From: Pseudomonadota bacterium
GTDB taxonomy: Bacteria > Pseudomonadota > Gammaproteobacteria > Xanthomonadales > Xanthomonadaceae
Length of the DNA: 47,512 nucleotides
Reading direction: 5' to 3'
NCBI GenBank assembly: GCA_023388355.1
Contig: JAEWGI010000009.1
Span: 1 to 47,512 of the forward strand
In this document: positions 9,271-19,282 of the stretch, one piece after another
Position numbering within the stretch: position 1 is the stretch's first letter
How the letters are laid out: each line of letters starts with the position of its first letter
Position numbers and translations under genes: made by a program
The notes under the pieces: generated by a model
Told to the model about the DNA's origin: nothing
The model's database searches: none
The model's input: the letters and a program-made list of their open reading frames with translations, nothing else

Positions 9271-9915
9271 TCAATGGATGAACAGCAGCGCCAGCAGCAC
9301 CGGCACCACCAGGCCCAGGCCGACGTACGGCCAGGTCATGCGCCGCTGGCGCGCGTGCAGCTGCAGCAGGAACAGGCCGGTGACGGTGAACACCACGCAG
9401 GCCAGGGCGAAGATGTCGATGAACCAGCCCCAGGCCGGGCCGGCGTTGCGGCCCTTGTGCAGGTCGTTGAGGTATGCGATCGCGCCGCGTGCGGTGCGCT
9501 CGTACTCGACTTCGCCGCTGGCGCGGTCGATGCTCAGCCAGGCGTCGCGTCCGGGGCCGGGCAGCGACAGGTAGACCTCGTACTCGGACCATTCCGCGTC
9601 GCGTCCGCCGATCGACGCGTCCAGCGCGTTCGACAGCCACGCCCCCAGGTCCGCCGGCAGCGGCGCGTTGCCGGCGGGAACACCGGCCAGCGACTGCAGC
9701 AGCGGCGCGGGCAGCACCAGCGTGCGGTTGTCCACCTGCGGCGTGCCCTCGATCTTCGCCGCGTGGTTGAGGGTGATGCCGGTCACCGCGAACAGCAGCA
9801 TGCCCACCAGGCACACCGCCGAGCTGATCCAGTGCCACTGGTGCAGCGTGCGCAGCCAGAAGCCGCGCCGCTGCTGGCGGTCGAGGTCGGGATTCGAAGC
9901 GGTTCGTGGCGTCAT
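9271..9915 (-). CDS. PepSY-associated membrane protein
   Basis: The 214-residue protein has an N-terminal membrane helix (about 29-49) flanked by His25, His28 and His51 (LHQWHW...LNHAAKIEG). A periplasmic PepSY-like region is followed by two more helices near 156-178 and 190-213, with His at the boundaries (LHKGRN, LQLHARQ). Proteins of this PepSY_TM-like class are believed to carry electrons across the inner membrane, sometimes through haem ligated by such histidines, to reduce ferric siderophores. The start at 9915 (MTPRTAS) is chosen over in-frame upstream ATGs because the protein-like sequence begins there. It lies 20 bp upstream of the DUF2271 gene and 47 bp downstream of the receptor gene. 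Confidence 0.8.
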   Translation of the reverse strand: MTPRTASNPDLDRQQRRGFWLRTLHQWHWISSAVCLVGMLLFAVTGITLNHAAKIEGTPQVDNRTLVLPAPLLQSLAGVPAGNAPLPADLGAWLSNALDASIGGRDAEWSEYEVYLSLPGPGRDAWLSIDRASGEVEYERTARGAIAYLNDLHKGRNAGPAWGWFIDIFALACVVFTVTGLFLLQLHARQRRMTWPYVGLGLVVPVLLALLFIH

Positions 9916-9962
9916 GCTGCGGGCTTCGGGCAGTGGGCTGCGGGCGGGCGCGTGCGTCGGGG

Positions 9963-12338
9963 TCAGAACCCGACGTTGACGCTCAGCCACAGGTTCCGCG
10001 CCTTGTCTTTGTTGTTGAAGTCGTCCAGGTAGGTCGGAGTCCACTCGCCGGTCCCCGTGTCCTCGGACCAGCGCGTCTGGAACGAGGTGAAATCCTCGTC
10101 GAGCAGGTTGTTGATCCGCGCACTGGCGCTGACGTGGTCGTTGAACCGGTATTGCGCGCCAAGGTGCAGGACGGTGTAGTCCTGGTAGTCGTGGCGCACG
10201 CCATCGATCACGTCGCGATAGCGCCTGGAGCGCGTCTCCGAGATCAGCTGCATGCTGAAGCGGTCGGTCGCCTGCCAGCCCAGGCTGACGTTGGCCATGT
10301 GCCTGGCGGTGTCGGTCAGCGGCAGGCCCGCCTGCGCGCCGCTGAGCTGCTCGCTGTCGGTATAGGTGTAGTTCGCGCGCAGCGCCAGGTCCCCGGTGAC
10401 GCCCCAGCGACCCGCCAGTTCGGCGCCCTGGATGCGGACTTCATCGATGTTGATTCTCTGCGCGTAGGTCGTGTAGCCGAGCTGCGCGAAGTCGCCGAGA
10501 TTGGCGCAGGGACGCACGCCACCGGTCTGTTCGCAGCTCTGGTTGGTCTCGCCGCGGGCGATCTTGTCCTCGAAGTCGTTGCGGAAGATGGTGGCGTTGA
10601 AATTGTGGCGACTGTCCGGCGAGGTCCAGTACAGCGCGATCTCGCTGTTGACGCTGGTTTCCGGCTGGAGGTCGGGGTTGCCGACGAAAGGCGAGGTGCC
10701 CTGGCCGCCGAAGCCGGTGATGCCGTCGTACAGGTCGGTGGTCCTGGGGGTCTTGTAGCCGGTGCTCACGCCGCCCTTGAGCGTCCAGGCCGGGCCGATG
10801 TCCCAGACCGCGTAGGCGCGCGGACTCAGCTGGCCGCCGAACACGTTGTGGTCGTCGTGGCGCAGGCCGAGGGTGATGGTCAGCGCGTCGATCGGACTCC
10901 AGTTGTCCTCCGCGAACAGCGACCACATCTTGTGCTCCTGCACCGTGCCGTTGCCTTCGCCGCCGCCCTCGAGGCCGAACACGCCGTCCTCGAGTTCGCC
11001 GTCGACGACCTGGCCGCCGACGATGAAGTGGTGCTGTTCGCCCAGGGCGAAATCGAGCTTGGCGTCCAGGGTGTACTGGCTGCTTTGCATGTTGCGCTTG
11101 GGCCGCGGAAGGAAGGTGTCTGCTACCAGCCCGCGGCGCTCGTCGCGGGTCAGCCCCGCGTACGGGCCGGCGTCGCAGATGGCTGCGTCATCGCAGTACA
11201 TGTCCAGGTGGAGCAGGCGTTCGGCCACGGTGAACGGCAGGGTGCGGCCGTGGTTGGCGGTGTCGATGTGCGCCAGCGAAACGAGGCTGCTGCCCCACTC
11301 CCACCGGCCTTGATAGGTGAGCGCCCACTGGTCGCGGGTGAACTCCTGGTTCGCGGCATAGCCGACGCGTGGCGCGGAGCGCCACAGGCCCTCGATCCCG
11401 TCGACGGTGCCCAGCGGATAGGTTTCGGTGCCGAGATTGTTGATGTAGGGCGTGTTGTCGTAAACCTGTTCGGATTCGTCGTAGTCGAAGACCAGGCTGT
11501 GGTTTTCGCTCGGGGTCCAGCTCAGGGTGACGCCGACCGTCTTGTTGGTGTTGTCCACCGTCTTGCCTCCGGCGCCGAAGCCCAGCGAACGCTCGAACTC
11601 GGTGCCGTCGGGTGCGGTGATGATCTCGTACTCGGGCGTGGAGGCGTCGCGCTCGTAGCGCGAGGCGCGCACGCCCAGCCCGAGCCTGTCCTTGACCAGC
11701 GGGCCGCTGACGGCGAAGTCGAGCGTGGTGTCGGTGCCGAAGTCGTCGTTCTCCTGGAAGTTGCGCGACACCGTTGCCGAGCCGTACCAGCTGTCGCCGA
11801 CCCTGCGGGTGATGATGTTGATCACGCCGCCCAGGGCGTCGGCGCCGTACAGGGTGGACGCGGGGCCGCGGATCACCTCGATGCGCTCGATCATGTCCAG
11901 CGGCGGAATGTGGTTGAACTGGTTGCCGCCGAAGTTGTTCGGATAGATGTCGCCATGATTGTTCTGGCGCCGGCCGTCGATCAGGATCAGCGTGTAGTCC
12001 GAGCCCATGCCGCGCATGCTGATGGTCTTCTGGCCGGTCTTGTCGGAGGTTTCCCCCACGTCCACGCCCTCCAGGTCGCGCACCGCATCGATCAGGGTGA
12101 TGTAGGGGCGCGTGGCCAGGTCCTCGCGGGTGATCACGCTGATGCTGGCGGGCGCATCGGTGATCTTCTGCTCGAAGCCGGCGGCGGTGACCACCATGGT
12201 GTCGAAGTCGACCGGGCTGGCGTCGGGGGCCGGCGCCGGCGCGGCGAAGGCGGGCGAGGACAGGAGCAGGGCGAGGGTGCAGGCAAGCGCGGACCGGCGC
12301 GGCACGGTGTGCGCGGAAACAGCGGGCAGTGGGGTCAT
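9963..12338 (-). CDS. TonB-dependent outer-membrane receptor, siderophore/CirA-FepA type
   Basis: The 791-residue receptor starts with a signal peptide (1-32, SPAFA). A TonB-box-like DTMVVTA follows at about 46-52, then a plug domain with [56 protein letters not shown] and [11 protein letters not shown] 22-strand-type barrel ends in WLSVNVGF with terminal Phe, as needed for outer-membrane assembly. The plug is closest in style to CirA/FepA catecholate siderophore receptors. Position at the head of the PepSY-ApbE-flavoreductase operon points to ferric siderophore import. The ligand cannot be read from the sequence. A weak Fur-box match lies about 270 bp upstream. Confidence 0.9.
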   Translation of the reverse strand: MTPLPAVSAHTVPRRSALACTLALLLSSPAFAAPAPAPDASPVDFDTMVVTAAGFEQKITDAPASISVITREDLATRPYITLIDAVRDLEGVDVGETSDKTGQKTISMRGMGSDYTLILIDGRRQNNHGDIYPNNFGGNQFNHIPPLDMIERIEVIRGPASTLYGADALGGVINIITRRVGDSWYGSATVSRNFQENDDFGTDTTLDFAVSGPLVKDRLGLGVRASRYERDASTPEYEIITAPDGTEFERSLGFGAGGKTVDNTNKTVGVTLSWTPSENHSLVFDYDESEQVYDNTPYINNLGTETYPLGTVDGIEGLWRSAPRVGYAANQEFTRDQWALTYQGRWEWGSSLVSLAHIDTANHGRTLPFTVAERLLHLDMYCDDAAICDAGPYAGLTRDERRGLVADTFLPRPKRNMQSSQYTLDAKLDFALGEQHHFIVGGQVVDGELEDGVFGLEGGGEGNGTVQEHKMWSLFAEDNWSPIDALTITLGLRHDDHNVFGGQLSPRAYAVWDIGPAWTLKGGVSTGYKTPRTTDLYDGITGFGGQGTSPFVGNPDLQPETSVNSEIALYWTSPDSRHNFNATIFRNDFEDKIARGETNQSCEQTGGVRPCANLGDFAQLGYTTYAQRINIDEVRIQGAELAGRWGVTGDLALRANYTYTDSEQLSGAQAGLPLTDTARHMANVSLGWQATDRFSMQLISETRSRRYRDVIDGVRHDYQDYTVLHLGAQYRFNDHVSASARINNLLDEDFTSFQTRWSEDTGTGEWTPTYLDDFNNKDKARNLWLSVNVGF

Positions 12339-12746
12339 GTGGGTCGTCGAAGTGGAGGCGGTGGGGCGCGACCTGGTGCGTGGCGGGCGGCGGCTGGCCG
12401 TACCGGGGGCGGCTCTTATCGGAGGGCGTCCGGTGGCGCGTGGCCGGGCGGCGCGGTGCGGCCCGCACCGGCAGGCGCGCCCGCGGCGGCGACCATCCGC
12501 GCCGCCAGCGGGCGTGGCGGGGTGATCACCGGATGGCTGCGGCGGTGGTGCGGCATGGAAGCGGTCCCGGATGCCGGGGAGCGGCACCCATGGGGCATAT
12601 GTTAAACGCGAATACTTCTCACACGCAATCGCAGACGCATGCGCATCGCCACTCCGGCGCGGCCCGGGGTGGGAGGGCAAGGGGGCGTGGCGGTCGTCGG
12701 GAATGCCCGGTGCGGGGGCGCCGCCGCGTGGCTGCGTCCTGGCCGG
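12339..12746. other. non-coding upstream region of the receptor operon
   Basis: The 408 bp between the receptor start and the Rieske stop contains no convincing gene. It should hold the promoter of the iron/redox operon, and a Fur-box-like site at 12607-12621 implies an untranslated leader of up to about 250 nt. I looked for cobalamin-riboswitch boxes on the minus strand and saw none. Confidence 0.5.
12607..12621 (-). promoter_or_regulatory. possible Fur box
   Basis: CGCGAATACTTCTCA matches 12 of 15 positions of the 7-1-7 Fur consensus TGAGAATNATTCTCA, counting the free centre. It is upstream of a TonB receptor operon, where iron repression by Fur is expected. It is rather far (about 270 bp) from the start codon, which lowers confidence. 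Confidence 0.4.
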
Positions 12747-13079
12747 CTATTCGCGATCGTCGCGGGCCCAGACCCCGCCGTCGCGCACCTCCACCGGGAA
12801 CCGCGCCACCGGCTCGTAGGCCGGCGCGCACAGCGCGCGTCCGTCGCGGACGTCGAAGCGCGCGCCGTGCAGCACGCACTCCACGCTGCCCTCGGCCGGA
12901 TCGACCTGTCCCGACGACAGCTCGAAGTCCTCGTGGCTGCAGCGGTCCTCGAGTGCGTACAGGTCGCCGTCGAGGTTGAACACCACGATGCCTGCGCCGG
13001 TCACCTCGTCGAAGGCGGTCTTCATCTCGCCCGGCAGCAGTTCGGCGGTGGTGCACACATAGGTCCAGGTCTCGCTCAT
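12747..13079 (-). CDS. Rieske-type 2Fe-2S protein
   Basis: This 110-residue protein has both halves of the Rieske motif: CSHEDF (Cys47, His49) and CVLHGARFD (Cys68, His71). That is the ligand set of the ferredoxin component of non-haem dioxygenases (BphF type). No oxygenase gene is near; instead it is the last gene of the SUF operon, overlapping the GNAT gene by 4 bp (ATGA). In this family of bacteria such a Rieske gene is a regular companion of sufS. It may be an Fe-S client or an electron donor for cluster assembly, but its exact role is unknown. Confidence 0.85.
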   Translation of the reverse strand: MSETWTYVCTTAELLPGEMKTAFDEVTGAGIVVFNLDGDLYALEDRCSHEDFELSSGQVDPAEGSVECVLHGARFDVRDGRALCAPAYEPVARFPVEVRDGGVWARDDRE

Positions 13080-13615
13080 GGCACGGGCTCCAGGTGTTTT
13101 TCCAGCAGTTCGAAGCGCAGGTCGTCGCGCAGCGGGATGCCGAAGCGTTCGTCGCCGTAGGGGAAGGGCTTGAGCACGCCGGTGCGGCGGTAGCCGCGGC
13201 GCTGGTACCAGGCGATCAGGGGGGTGCGCAGATCGATCACGGTCATCCGCATCGCCGGCAGCGCCCATTCCTCCCGGGCCACGCGCTCGCATTCGGCCAG
13301 CAGCCGCGAGCCGGTGCCGCCACCCTGCAGGTCCGGACGCACGGCGAACATGCCGAAGTAGCCGGCGCCCTCGTCCTCGGCCACGTGGGCGCAGGCGAGC
13401 AACCGTCCGGCTGCGTCTTCGGCGATCAGCACCCGGCTGCGCGGGCGCGCGATGTCGGCGCGCAGTACCTCCGGGTCGATGCGCGCGCCTTCGAGCAGGT
13501 CGGCTTCGGTAGTCCAGCCGGCGCGGCTGGCCTCGCCGCGGTAGGCGGAGGTGACCAGGGCGACAAGGGCGGGGATGTCGGCTTCGGTGGCGGTGCGGAA
13601 GGCGGGGTCGGACAT
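13076..13615 (-). CDS. GNAT family N-acetyltransferase
   Basis: The 179-residue protein has the GNAT fold: the acetyl-CoA loop is in VRPDLQGGGTGSRLL (the Q/R-x-x-G-x-G/A variant), followed by RMTVIDLRTPLIAWYQRRGYRRTG, which carries the typical C-terminal Tyr. The substrate is unknown. It lies 52 bp after sufS and is coupled to the Rieske gene, so it is transcribed with the SUF operon; a link to Fe-S assembly is contextual only. Confidence 0.85.
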   Translation of the reverse strand: MSDPAFRTATEADIPALVALVTSAYRGEASRAGWTTEADLLEGARIDPEVLRADIARPRSRVLIAEDAAGRLLACAHVAEDEGAGYFGMFAVRPDLQGGGTGSRLLAECERVAREEWALPAMRMTVIDLRTPLIAWYQRRGYRRTGVLKPFPYGDERFGIPLRDDLRFELLEKHLEPVP

Positions 13616-13667
13616 GGGGGGATTGAAGCAGACTGGCGCTGCGGCGGGGAGGGCGATCGTCAGCCGG

Positions 13668-14948
13668 TCACCCCAGCAGTCCGCGCACCTTCCGCAGTGC
13701 CGCCAGGAACGCGTCGATCTCCTCGTGCGTGTTGTAGAACGCCACCGAGGCGCGGCAGGTCGCCGCCACGCCGAAGAACTGCAGCAGCGGATGCGCGCAG
13801 TGCTGGCCCGAGCGCACGGCCACGCCCTCCAGGTCGAGCAGGGTGGCCAGGTCGTGCGCGTGCGCGCCGTCGACCAGGAACGACACCACCGCCGCCTTCT
13901 CCGGAGCGCGGCCGATGATGCGCACGCCGCCGGCCGCGTCCAGGCCTTCGGTCAGATGCGCCAGAAGCTCGGCCTCGCGAGCCTCGATCGCGTCCAGCCC
14001 GACGCCCTGCAGATAGTCCACCGCCGCGCGCAGGCCGACGAAACCGGCGATATTGGGCGTGCCGGCTTCGAAGCGGTGCGGCGGGTCGTTGAACACGGTG
14101 CCGTCGAAGCTGACCTCGCGGATCATCTCGCCGCCGCCCAGGAACGGCGGCATCGCCTGCAGGTGCTCGCGCCGCGCCCAGAGCGCGCCGGTGCCGGTCG
14201 GGCCGCACATCTTGTGGCCGGTGAAGGCGTAGAAGTCGCAGCCGATCGCGGCCACGTCCACCGTCCGGTGCGGCACCGCCTGCGAGCCGTCGACCACGCT
14301 GACGATGCCGCGCCTGCGCGCCTCGCGGCAGATCTCGCGCACGGGGTTCACCGTGCCCAGCACGTTGGAGACGTGGCCGATCGCCAGCAGCTTCACTTCC
14401 GGCGTCATCGCCCGGCGCAGCGCGTCGAGGTCGAGCGCGCCGTCGGGCGTGATCTCCGCGACCCGCACCGTGGCGCCGGTGCGCTCGGCCACCAGCTGCC
14501 AGGGCACGATGTTGGCGTGGTGCTCCATGCGCGAGACCAGGATCACGTCGCCGGCCTTGAGCCGCGGCAGCGCCCAGGAGTACGCCACCAGGTTGATCGC
14601 GAAGGTGGTGCCGCTGCACAGCACCAGCTCGTCGCTGCGCGCGTTGATGAAGCGCGCAAGGGTGCTGCGCGCGGCCTCGTAGGCCTCGGTGGCCTCGGTG
14701 CCGAGCGTGTGCACCGCACGGCTGACGTTGGCGTTGTGGTGGCGGTAGAAGTCGTCCATCGCCTCGATCACCGCGGCCGGCTTCTGCCCGGTGTTGGCGC
14801 TGTCGAGGTAGATCAGCGGCTTGCCGTGGACGGTCCGCTGCAGCAGCGGGAAATCGCCGCGCACGCGCGTCCAGTCGACCCGGCCTGCGCCTTCCCCCGC
14901 TTGCGGCGCAAGGCCGGGATCGTGGCGTGTCGGCGACGACGTACTCAC
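13668..14948 (-). CDS. sufS: SufS cysteine desulfurase
   Basis: This 426-residue class V PLP enzyme has the PLP lysine in AFTGHKMCGP (Lys246) and the persulfide cysteine in VRSGQHCAHPL (Cys384), the group II SufS arrangement. It strips sulfur from cysteine for cluster assembly on SufBCD. The start is GTG at 14948, coupled to the sufD stop (GTGA). The first 23 residues are atypical: GLAPQAGEGAG (about 12-22) is coded by CTTCCCCCGCTTGCGG-type repeat DNA like the intergenic elements in this window, so the N-terminus appears to have been built from a repeat. Normal homology resumes at VDWTRVRGDFP. No sufE or sufU is seen in the operon. Confidence 0.9.
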   Translation of the reverse strand: MSTSSPTRHDPGLAPQAGEGAGRVDWTRVRGDFPLLQRTVHGKPLIYLDSANTGQKPAAVIEAMDDFYRHHNANVSRAVHTLGTEATEAYEAARSTLARFINARSDELVLCSGTTFAINLVAYSWALPRLKAGDVILVSRMEHHANIVPWQLVAERTGATVRVAEITPDGALDLDALRRAMTPEVKLLAIGHVSNVLGTVNPVREICREARRRGIVSVVDGSQAVPHRTVDVAAIGCDFYAFTGHKMCGPTGTGALWARREHLQAMPPFLGGGEMIREVSFDGTVFNDPPHRFEAGTPNIAGFVGLRAAVDYLQGVGLDAIEAREAELLAHLTEGLDAAGGVRIIGRAPEKAAVVSFLVDGAHAHDLATLLDLEGVAVRSGQHCAHPLLQFFGVAATCRASVAFYNTHEEIDAFLAALRKVRGLLG

Positions 14949-16203
14949 GCCGACAATCCTTCCAGCGCCGCGTCCACCCGCCCCAGCAGCGCGTCGCGCA
15001 CCGCCGCATCCTCCACCGCCACCAGCGGCTCGCGGCAGAACGCGGCGGTCAGCAGCTGCCGCGCCTCGTCCTGCGGCAGGCCGCGCGCGCGCAGGTAGAA
15101 CAGCGCGTTGGCATCGAGCTGGCCGACGGTGGCGCCGTGCGCGGCCTGGACCTCGTCGGCATGGATCACCAGCACCGGCTGGGTATCGATCTCGGCGGTG
15201 GGCGAAAGCAGCAGGTTCTTGTTCGACAGCCGCGCGTCGGTGCCGTCGGCGCCCTGGTGGATGGTGATGCCGCCATGGAACACCGCGCGCCCGCGGCCGG
15301 CGCCGATCCCGCGCCACAGCAGTTCGCAGCGGGTGTCGCGGGCGACGTGCTCGATCCCCAGTCGCGTGTCGAGGTGTCGGCGGCCGTTGGCCAGCAGCAC
15401 GCCGTGCGCGGCCAGCGAGGCGCGCTCGCCCTCCAGGCGCACGTTGAGCTCGTGCCGCGAGAGCGCGCCGCCCAGCTCCAGGTCGACGCGGTGGTAGCGC
15501 GCGTCGGCCTGCAGCACGGCGTCGGTGCGGGCGAACGAGGTGGCGCCATCGGCCGCGCGCTGCACGCGGGCGTGTTCGAGCAGCGCGTCCTGGGCCAGGG
15601 AAACCGAAAGCGTGGCCGTGTCCAGATGGCGGTGCTCGCCGGCGGCGAGGTGGTGTTCGACCACGCGCAGCGCGGCGCCGGCGCCCAGTTCGATGCGGTG
15701 GTGCAGGTGCCAGGCCAGCGCGTCGGCCTCGCCGTCCGCGCCGGCGAAGACCAGGTGCACCGGCCGTTCGACCTGCGCGCCCGCGTCCACGCGCAGGCGC
15801 ACGCCGGTCTGCGCCAGCGCCGCGTTGAGTCGCGCGAATACCGCATCGCCCGGAGCAAGGGGGGCATCGCCGGTGGCTTCCGCGGGTGCGACCGGCTCGT
15901 CGGCTTCGCCCGCGGCCAGCTGCACGCCTTCGGGCAATGCGTCGAGCTGCGACAGCGCCGCGTCGCAACGGCCGTTGACGAACACCAGGCGCGGCGACGG
16001 GATATCGGCAAGCAGGGCCGGGTCGATCTCGGGCGCGTCGTCGGCCGCGGCAAAGCTGCGCCGTTCCAGGGCGCGCAGCGGCGTGTACTTCCAACGCTCG
16101 CTGCGCGCACCGGGCAGGCCGTCGCTCAGCGCCGCGTCGAGCAGGGCGCGGCGCGCGGCGTCGCCGGAAAAGCCCGAGGCCAGCGATTCGAGCAGCGGAC
16201 TGG

Positions 16204-16207
<4 letters not shown>
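14945..16207 (-). CDS. sufD: SufD scaffold subunit
   Basis: The 420-residue protein has the SufB/SufD beta-helix core with family motifs YTPLRALE (N-terminal), IHQGADGTDARLSNKNLLLS and the C-terminal HGATVGQLDANALFYLRARG. It forms the SufBC2D scaffold on which Fe-S clusters are built. The GTG start at 16207 overlaps the sufC stop (GTGA); an ATG 12 codons upstream would lie wholly inside sufC and is less likely. Cytoplasmic. Confidence 0.9.
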
Positions 16208-16968
<761 letters not shown>

Positions 16969-16993
16969 GGTGGGTCTCGTGGTTGTCTTTGCT

Positions 16994-17089
16994 CCCTCAC
17001 CCGCTTGCGGGGGAGGGCCGGGGTGGGGGTGGGTCGCATCGGACCGTCCCCCATCCGCCCTTCGGGCACCTTCCCCGCATGCGGGGAAG
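16994..17089. repeat. palindromic repeat between sufB and sufC
   Basis: Two hairpins lie in the 135-bp sufB-sufC gap: one around CCCGCTTGCGGG (16994-17017, with G-rich flank to about 17033) and one at 17050-17089 containing CATCCGCCCTTCGGGCACC then TTCCCCGCATGCGGGGAAG. The second block recurs as its reverse complement inside murL at 34803-34844. In the operon mRNA these would form stable stems and could set the sufB:sufC expression ratio. Confidence 0.75.
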
Positions 17090-17103
17090 GGAGGTGTTCC
17101 GGA

Positions 17104-18582
17104 TCAGCCGACGCTGCCTTCCAGGCTCACGTCCAGCAGCTTCTTGGCCTCGACCGCGAACTCCATCGGCAGCTCGCGGAAGACCTGCTTGCAGAAGCCG
17201 TCGACGATCAGGCTCACCGCGTCTTCCTCGGAGATGCCGCGGGTGCGGCAATAGAACATCTGGTCGTCGCTGATCTTGGACGTCGTGGCCTCGTGCTCGA
17301 CCGTGGCGCCCGGGTTCTTCACTTCGATGTAGGGGAAGGTGTGGGCGCCGCACTGCTTGCCGATCAGCAGGCTGTCGCACTGCGTGTAGTTGCGGGCGCC
17401 ATCGGCGCCGGCGGCGATCTTGACCAGGCCGCGGTAGGTGTTCTGGCCGCGGCCGGCACTGATGCCCTTGCTGATGATCTTGCTCTTGGTGCGCTTGCCG
17501 ACGTGGATCATCTTGGTGCCGGTATCGGCCTGCTGGCAGTGGTGGGTGAGCGCCACCGAATGGAACTCGCCGGACGAGTCGTCGCCCAGCAGCACGCAGG
17601 ACGGGTACTTCCAGGTGATCGCCGAGCCGGTCTCCACCTGCGCCCACACCACCTTGCTGCGGGCCCCGCGGCACTCCGCGCGCTTGGTGACGAAGTTGTA
17701 GATGCCGCCGACGCCGTTCTCGTCGCCGGGGTACCAGTTCTGCACGGTCGAGTACTTGATCTCGGCATCGTCGAGCGCCACCAGCTCCACCACCGCCGCG
17801 TGCAGCTGGTTCTCGTCGCGCATCGGCGCGGTGCAGCCTTCGAGGTAGGAGACGTGGCCCTTGTCCTCGCAGATGATCAGGGTGCGTTCGAACTGGCCGG
17901 TGTGGCCGGCGTTGATGCGGAAGTAGGTGGACAGCTCCATCGGGCAGCGCACGCCGCGCGGGATGAAGACGAACGAGCCGTCCGAGAACACCGCCGAGTT
18001 GAGCGCGGCGAAGTAGTTGTCGCCCACCGGAACCACCGTGCCCAGGTATTGCTTCACCAGCTCGGGATGGTTCTTGATGGCCTCGGACATGGAGCAGAAG
18101 ATCACGCCCTTCTCCTGCAGCTCTTTCTGGAACGTGGTGCCGACCGAGACCGAGTCGAACACCGCGTCCACCGCCACGCCGGCGAGCTTTGCCCGTTCGT
18201 GCAGCGGCACGCCGAGCTTGTCGTAGGTGTCGAGCAGCTCCTGGGGCACCTCGTCGAAGGACTTGTACTTCGGGCCCTTGGGCGCGGAGTAGTAGCTGAT
18301 CGCCTGGAAATCGATCGGGGCGACGCGCAGCTTGGCCCAGTGCGGCACCGGCATGGTGAGCCAGCGGCGGTAGGCCTCCAGGCGCCACTGCGTCATCCAC
18401 TCCGGCTCGTCCTTCTTGGCCGACAGGGCGCGGATCGTGTCCTCGTCCAGGCCGGGCGGCAGCGAGTCGGATTCGATGTCGGTGACGAAGCCGGCGTCGT
18501 AGCGACGGCCGAGCTGTTCGTGGATCGCCTCGTTCTGGAGCGGGCGATCGACGACGGGGGCTTCTTCGAGTTGGGTGGCCAT
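17104..18582 (-). CDS. sufB: SufB scaffold subunit
   Basis: The 492-residue SufB shows the expected core: [38 protein letters not shown] and the cluster/persulfide region [19 protein letters not shown], with GFCKQV close behind. It is the main scaffold of the SUF Fe-S assembly complex. The start at 18582 (MATQLEE) is given; an ATG seven codons earlier (18603) would overlap the regulator stop by 4 bp and is a real alternative. Neither has a strong ribosome-binding site. Cytoplasmic. Confidence 0.95.
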   Translation of the reverse strand: MATQLEEAPVVDRPLQNEAIHEQLGRRYDAGFVTDIESDSLPPGLDEDTIRALSAKKDEPEWMTQWRLEAYRRWLTMPVPHWAKLRVAPIDFQAISYYSAPKGPKYKSFDEVPQELLDTYDKLGVPLHERAKLAGVAVDAVFDSVSVGTTFQKELQEKGVIFCSMSEAIKNHPELVKQYLGTVVPVGDNYFAALNSAVFSDGSFVFIPRGVRCPMELSTYFRINAGHTGQFERTLIICEDKGHVSYLEGCTAPMRDENQLHAAVVELVALDDAEIKYSTVQNWYPGDENGVGGIYNFVTKRAECRGARSKVVWAQVETGSAITWKYPSCVLLGDDSSGEFHSVALTHHCQQADTGTKMIHVGKRTKSKIISKGISAGRGQNTYRGLVKIAAGADGARNYTQCDSLLIGKQCGAHTFPYIEVKNPGATVEHEATTSKISDDQMFYCRTRGISEEDAVSLIVDGFCKQVFRELPMEFAVEAKKLLDVSLEGSVG

Positions 18583-18599
18583 GAGGCTGCCTGTGGGGT

Positions 18600-19058
18600 T
18601 CATGCGTTGGCCAGTCGCGCCTGGATGCGGCGGCCGGCACTGCGTTGCGGAAGGGGGGCGTCGTCGAGCATCTGCGCCAGGCTCACGCCGCGCAGGGCTT
18701 CGGCGACCACGTCGTTGATCCGGCGCCAGTTGGCGCGCACGCCGCACTGGTCGGAAATGCCGCATTCGCCGTGGTCGAGGCTGCATTCGGTCATCGCCAG
18801 CGGGCCTTCCATCGCCTCGACGATCTCGAACAGGGTGACCGCGGCCGGCGGACGCGCCAGCCGGTAGCCGCCGCGCACGCCGCGGAAGCCTTCCACCAGC
18901 CCGGCCTGGGCCAGCGGCTTGAGCAGCTTGCTCACCGTGGGGGCCTCCAGCCCGGCGCGTTCGGCCAGGTCGCTGGCGCTCAGCACCTCGTCGGGCCGCG
19001 CGGCAAGCACGGTCATGACGACGGTGGCGTAGTCGGTAAGGCGGGTGACCCGGAGCAT
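18600..19058 (-). CDS. Rrf2/IscR-type SUF operon regulator
   Basis: The 152-residue protein has an N-terminal winged helix ([13 protein letters not shown]...[17 protein letters not shown]) and an Fe-S-binding cysteine trio, Cys92, Cys99 and Cys105 ([16 protein letters not shown]), like IscR. It belongs to the SUF-system regulator branch of the Rrf2 family found in xanthomonads. It probably binds a 2Fe-2S cluster and represses its own operon when clusters are plentiful. It is the first gene of sufRBCDS and has a good promoter 25 bp upstream. Confidence 0.9.
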   Translation of the reverse strand: MLRVTRLTDYATVVMTVLAARPDEVLSASDLAERAGLEAPTVSKLLKPLAQAGLVEGFRGVRGGYRLARPPAAVTLFEIVEAMEGPLAMTECSLDHGECGISDQCGVRANWRRINDVVAEALRGVSLAQMLDDAPLPQRSAGRRIQARLANA

Positions 19059-19089
19059 GGATGCGAACGGTTCTCGAAAGCGGACCAAA

Positions 19090-19118
19090 ATTGTACTCTT
19101 TGCGGCGGCCCGGCTCAA
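19090..19118 (-). promoter_or_regulatory. sigma70 promoter of the suf operon
   Basis: On the minus strand TTGAGC (19113-19118) and TACAAT (19090-19095) are separated by 17 bp; -35 matches 4/6 and -10 matches 5/6. A start near 19083 would give a leader of about 25 nt before the regulator gene. A binding site for the Rrf2 regulator is expected to overlap but was not assigned. Confidence 0.6.
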
Positions 19119-19282
19119 ACTTGCCCGTGCCCGCGTTCATGCGGGCTGGTCCGTGTCCTGTGATGACTTCGACGGTTCGACGGCCGCCAGCCGCACCCGG
19201 GGGCGGCGATGCCTGCCTGCCGGCGCGGTCGTTGCGCCTCCGGCCGGGCGGCACCCCGGCCGGGAGGGTGCCCGCGTCGCTG

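Noticed and set aside
9906..12605. 899-codon open frame on the + strand
   Set aside because: It is antisense to the TonB receptor, which has a signal peptide, plug motifs and a barrel end. Long antisense frames are usual at this GC content, and the translation is low-complexity.
12339..12640. cobalamin riboswitch before the TonB receptor
   Set aside because: No B12-box or conserved core segments on the minus strand; receptor plug and neighbours point to iron.
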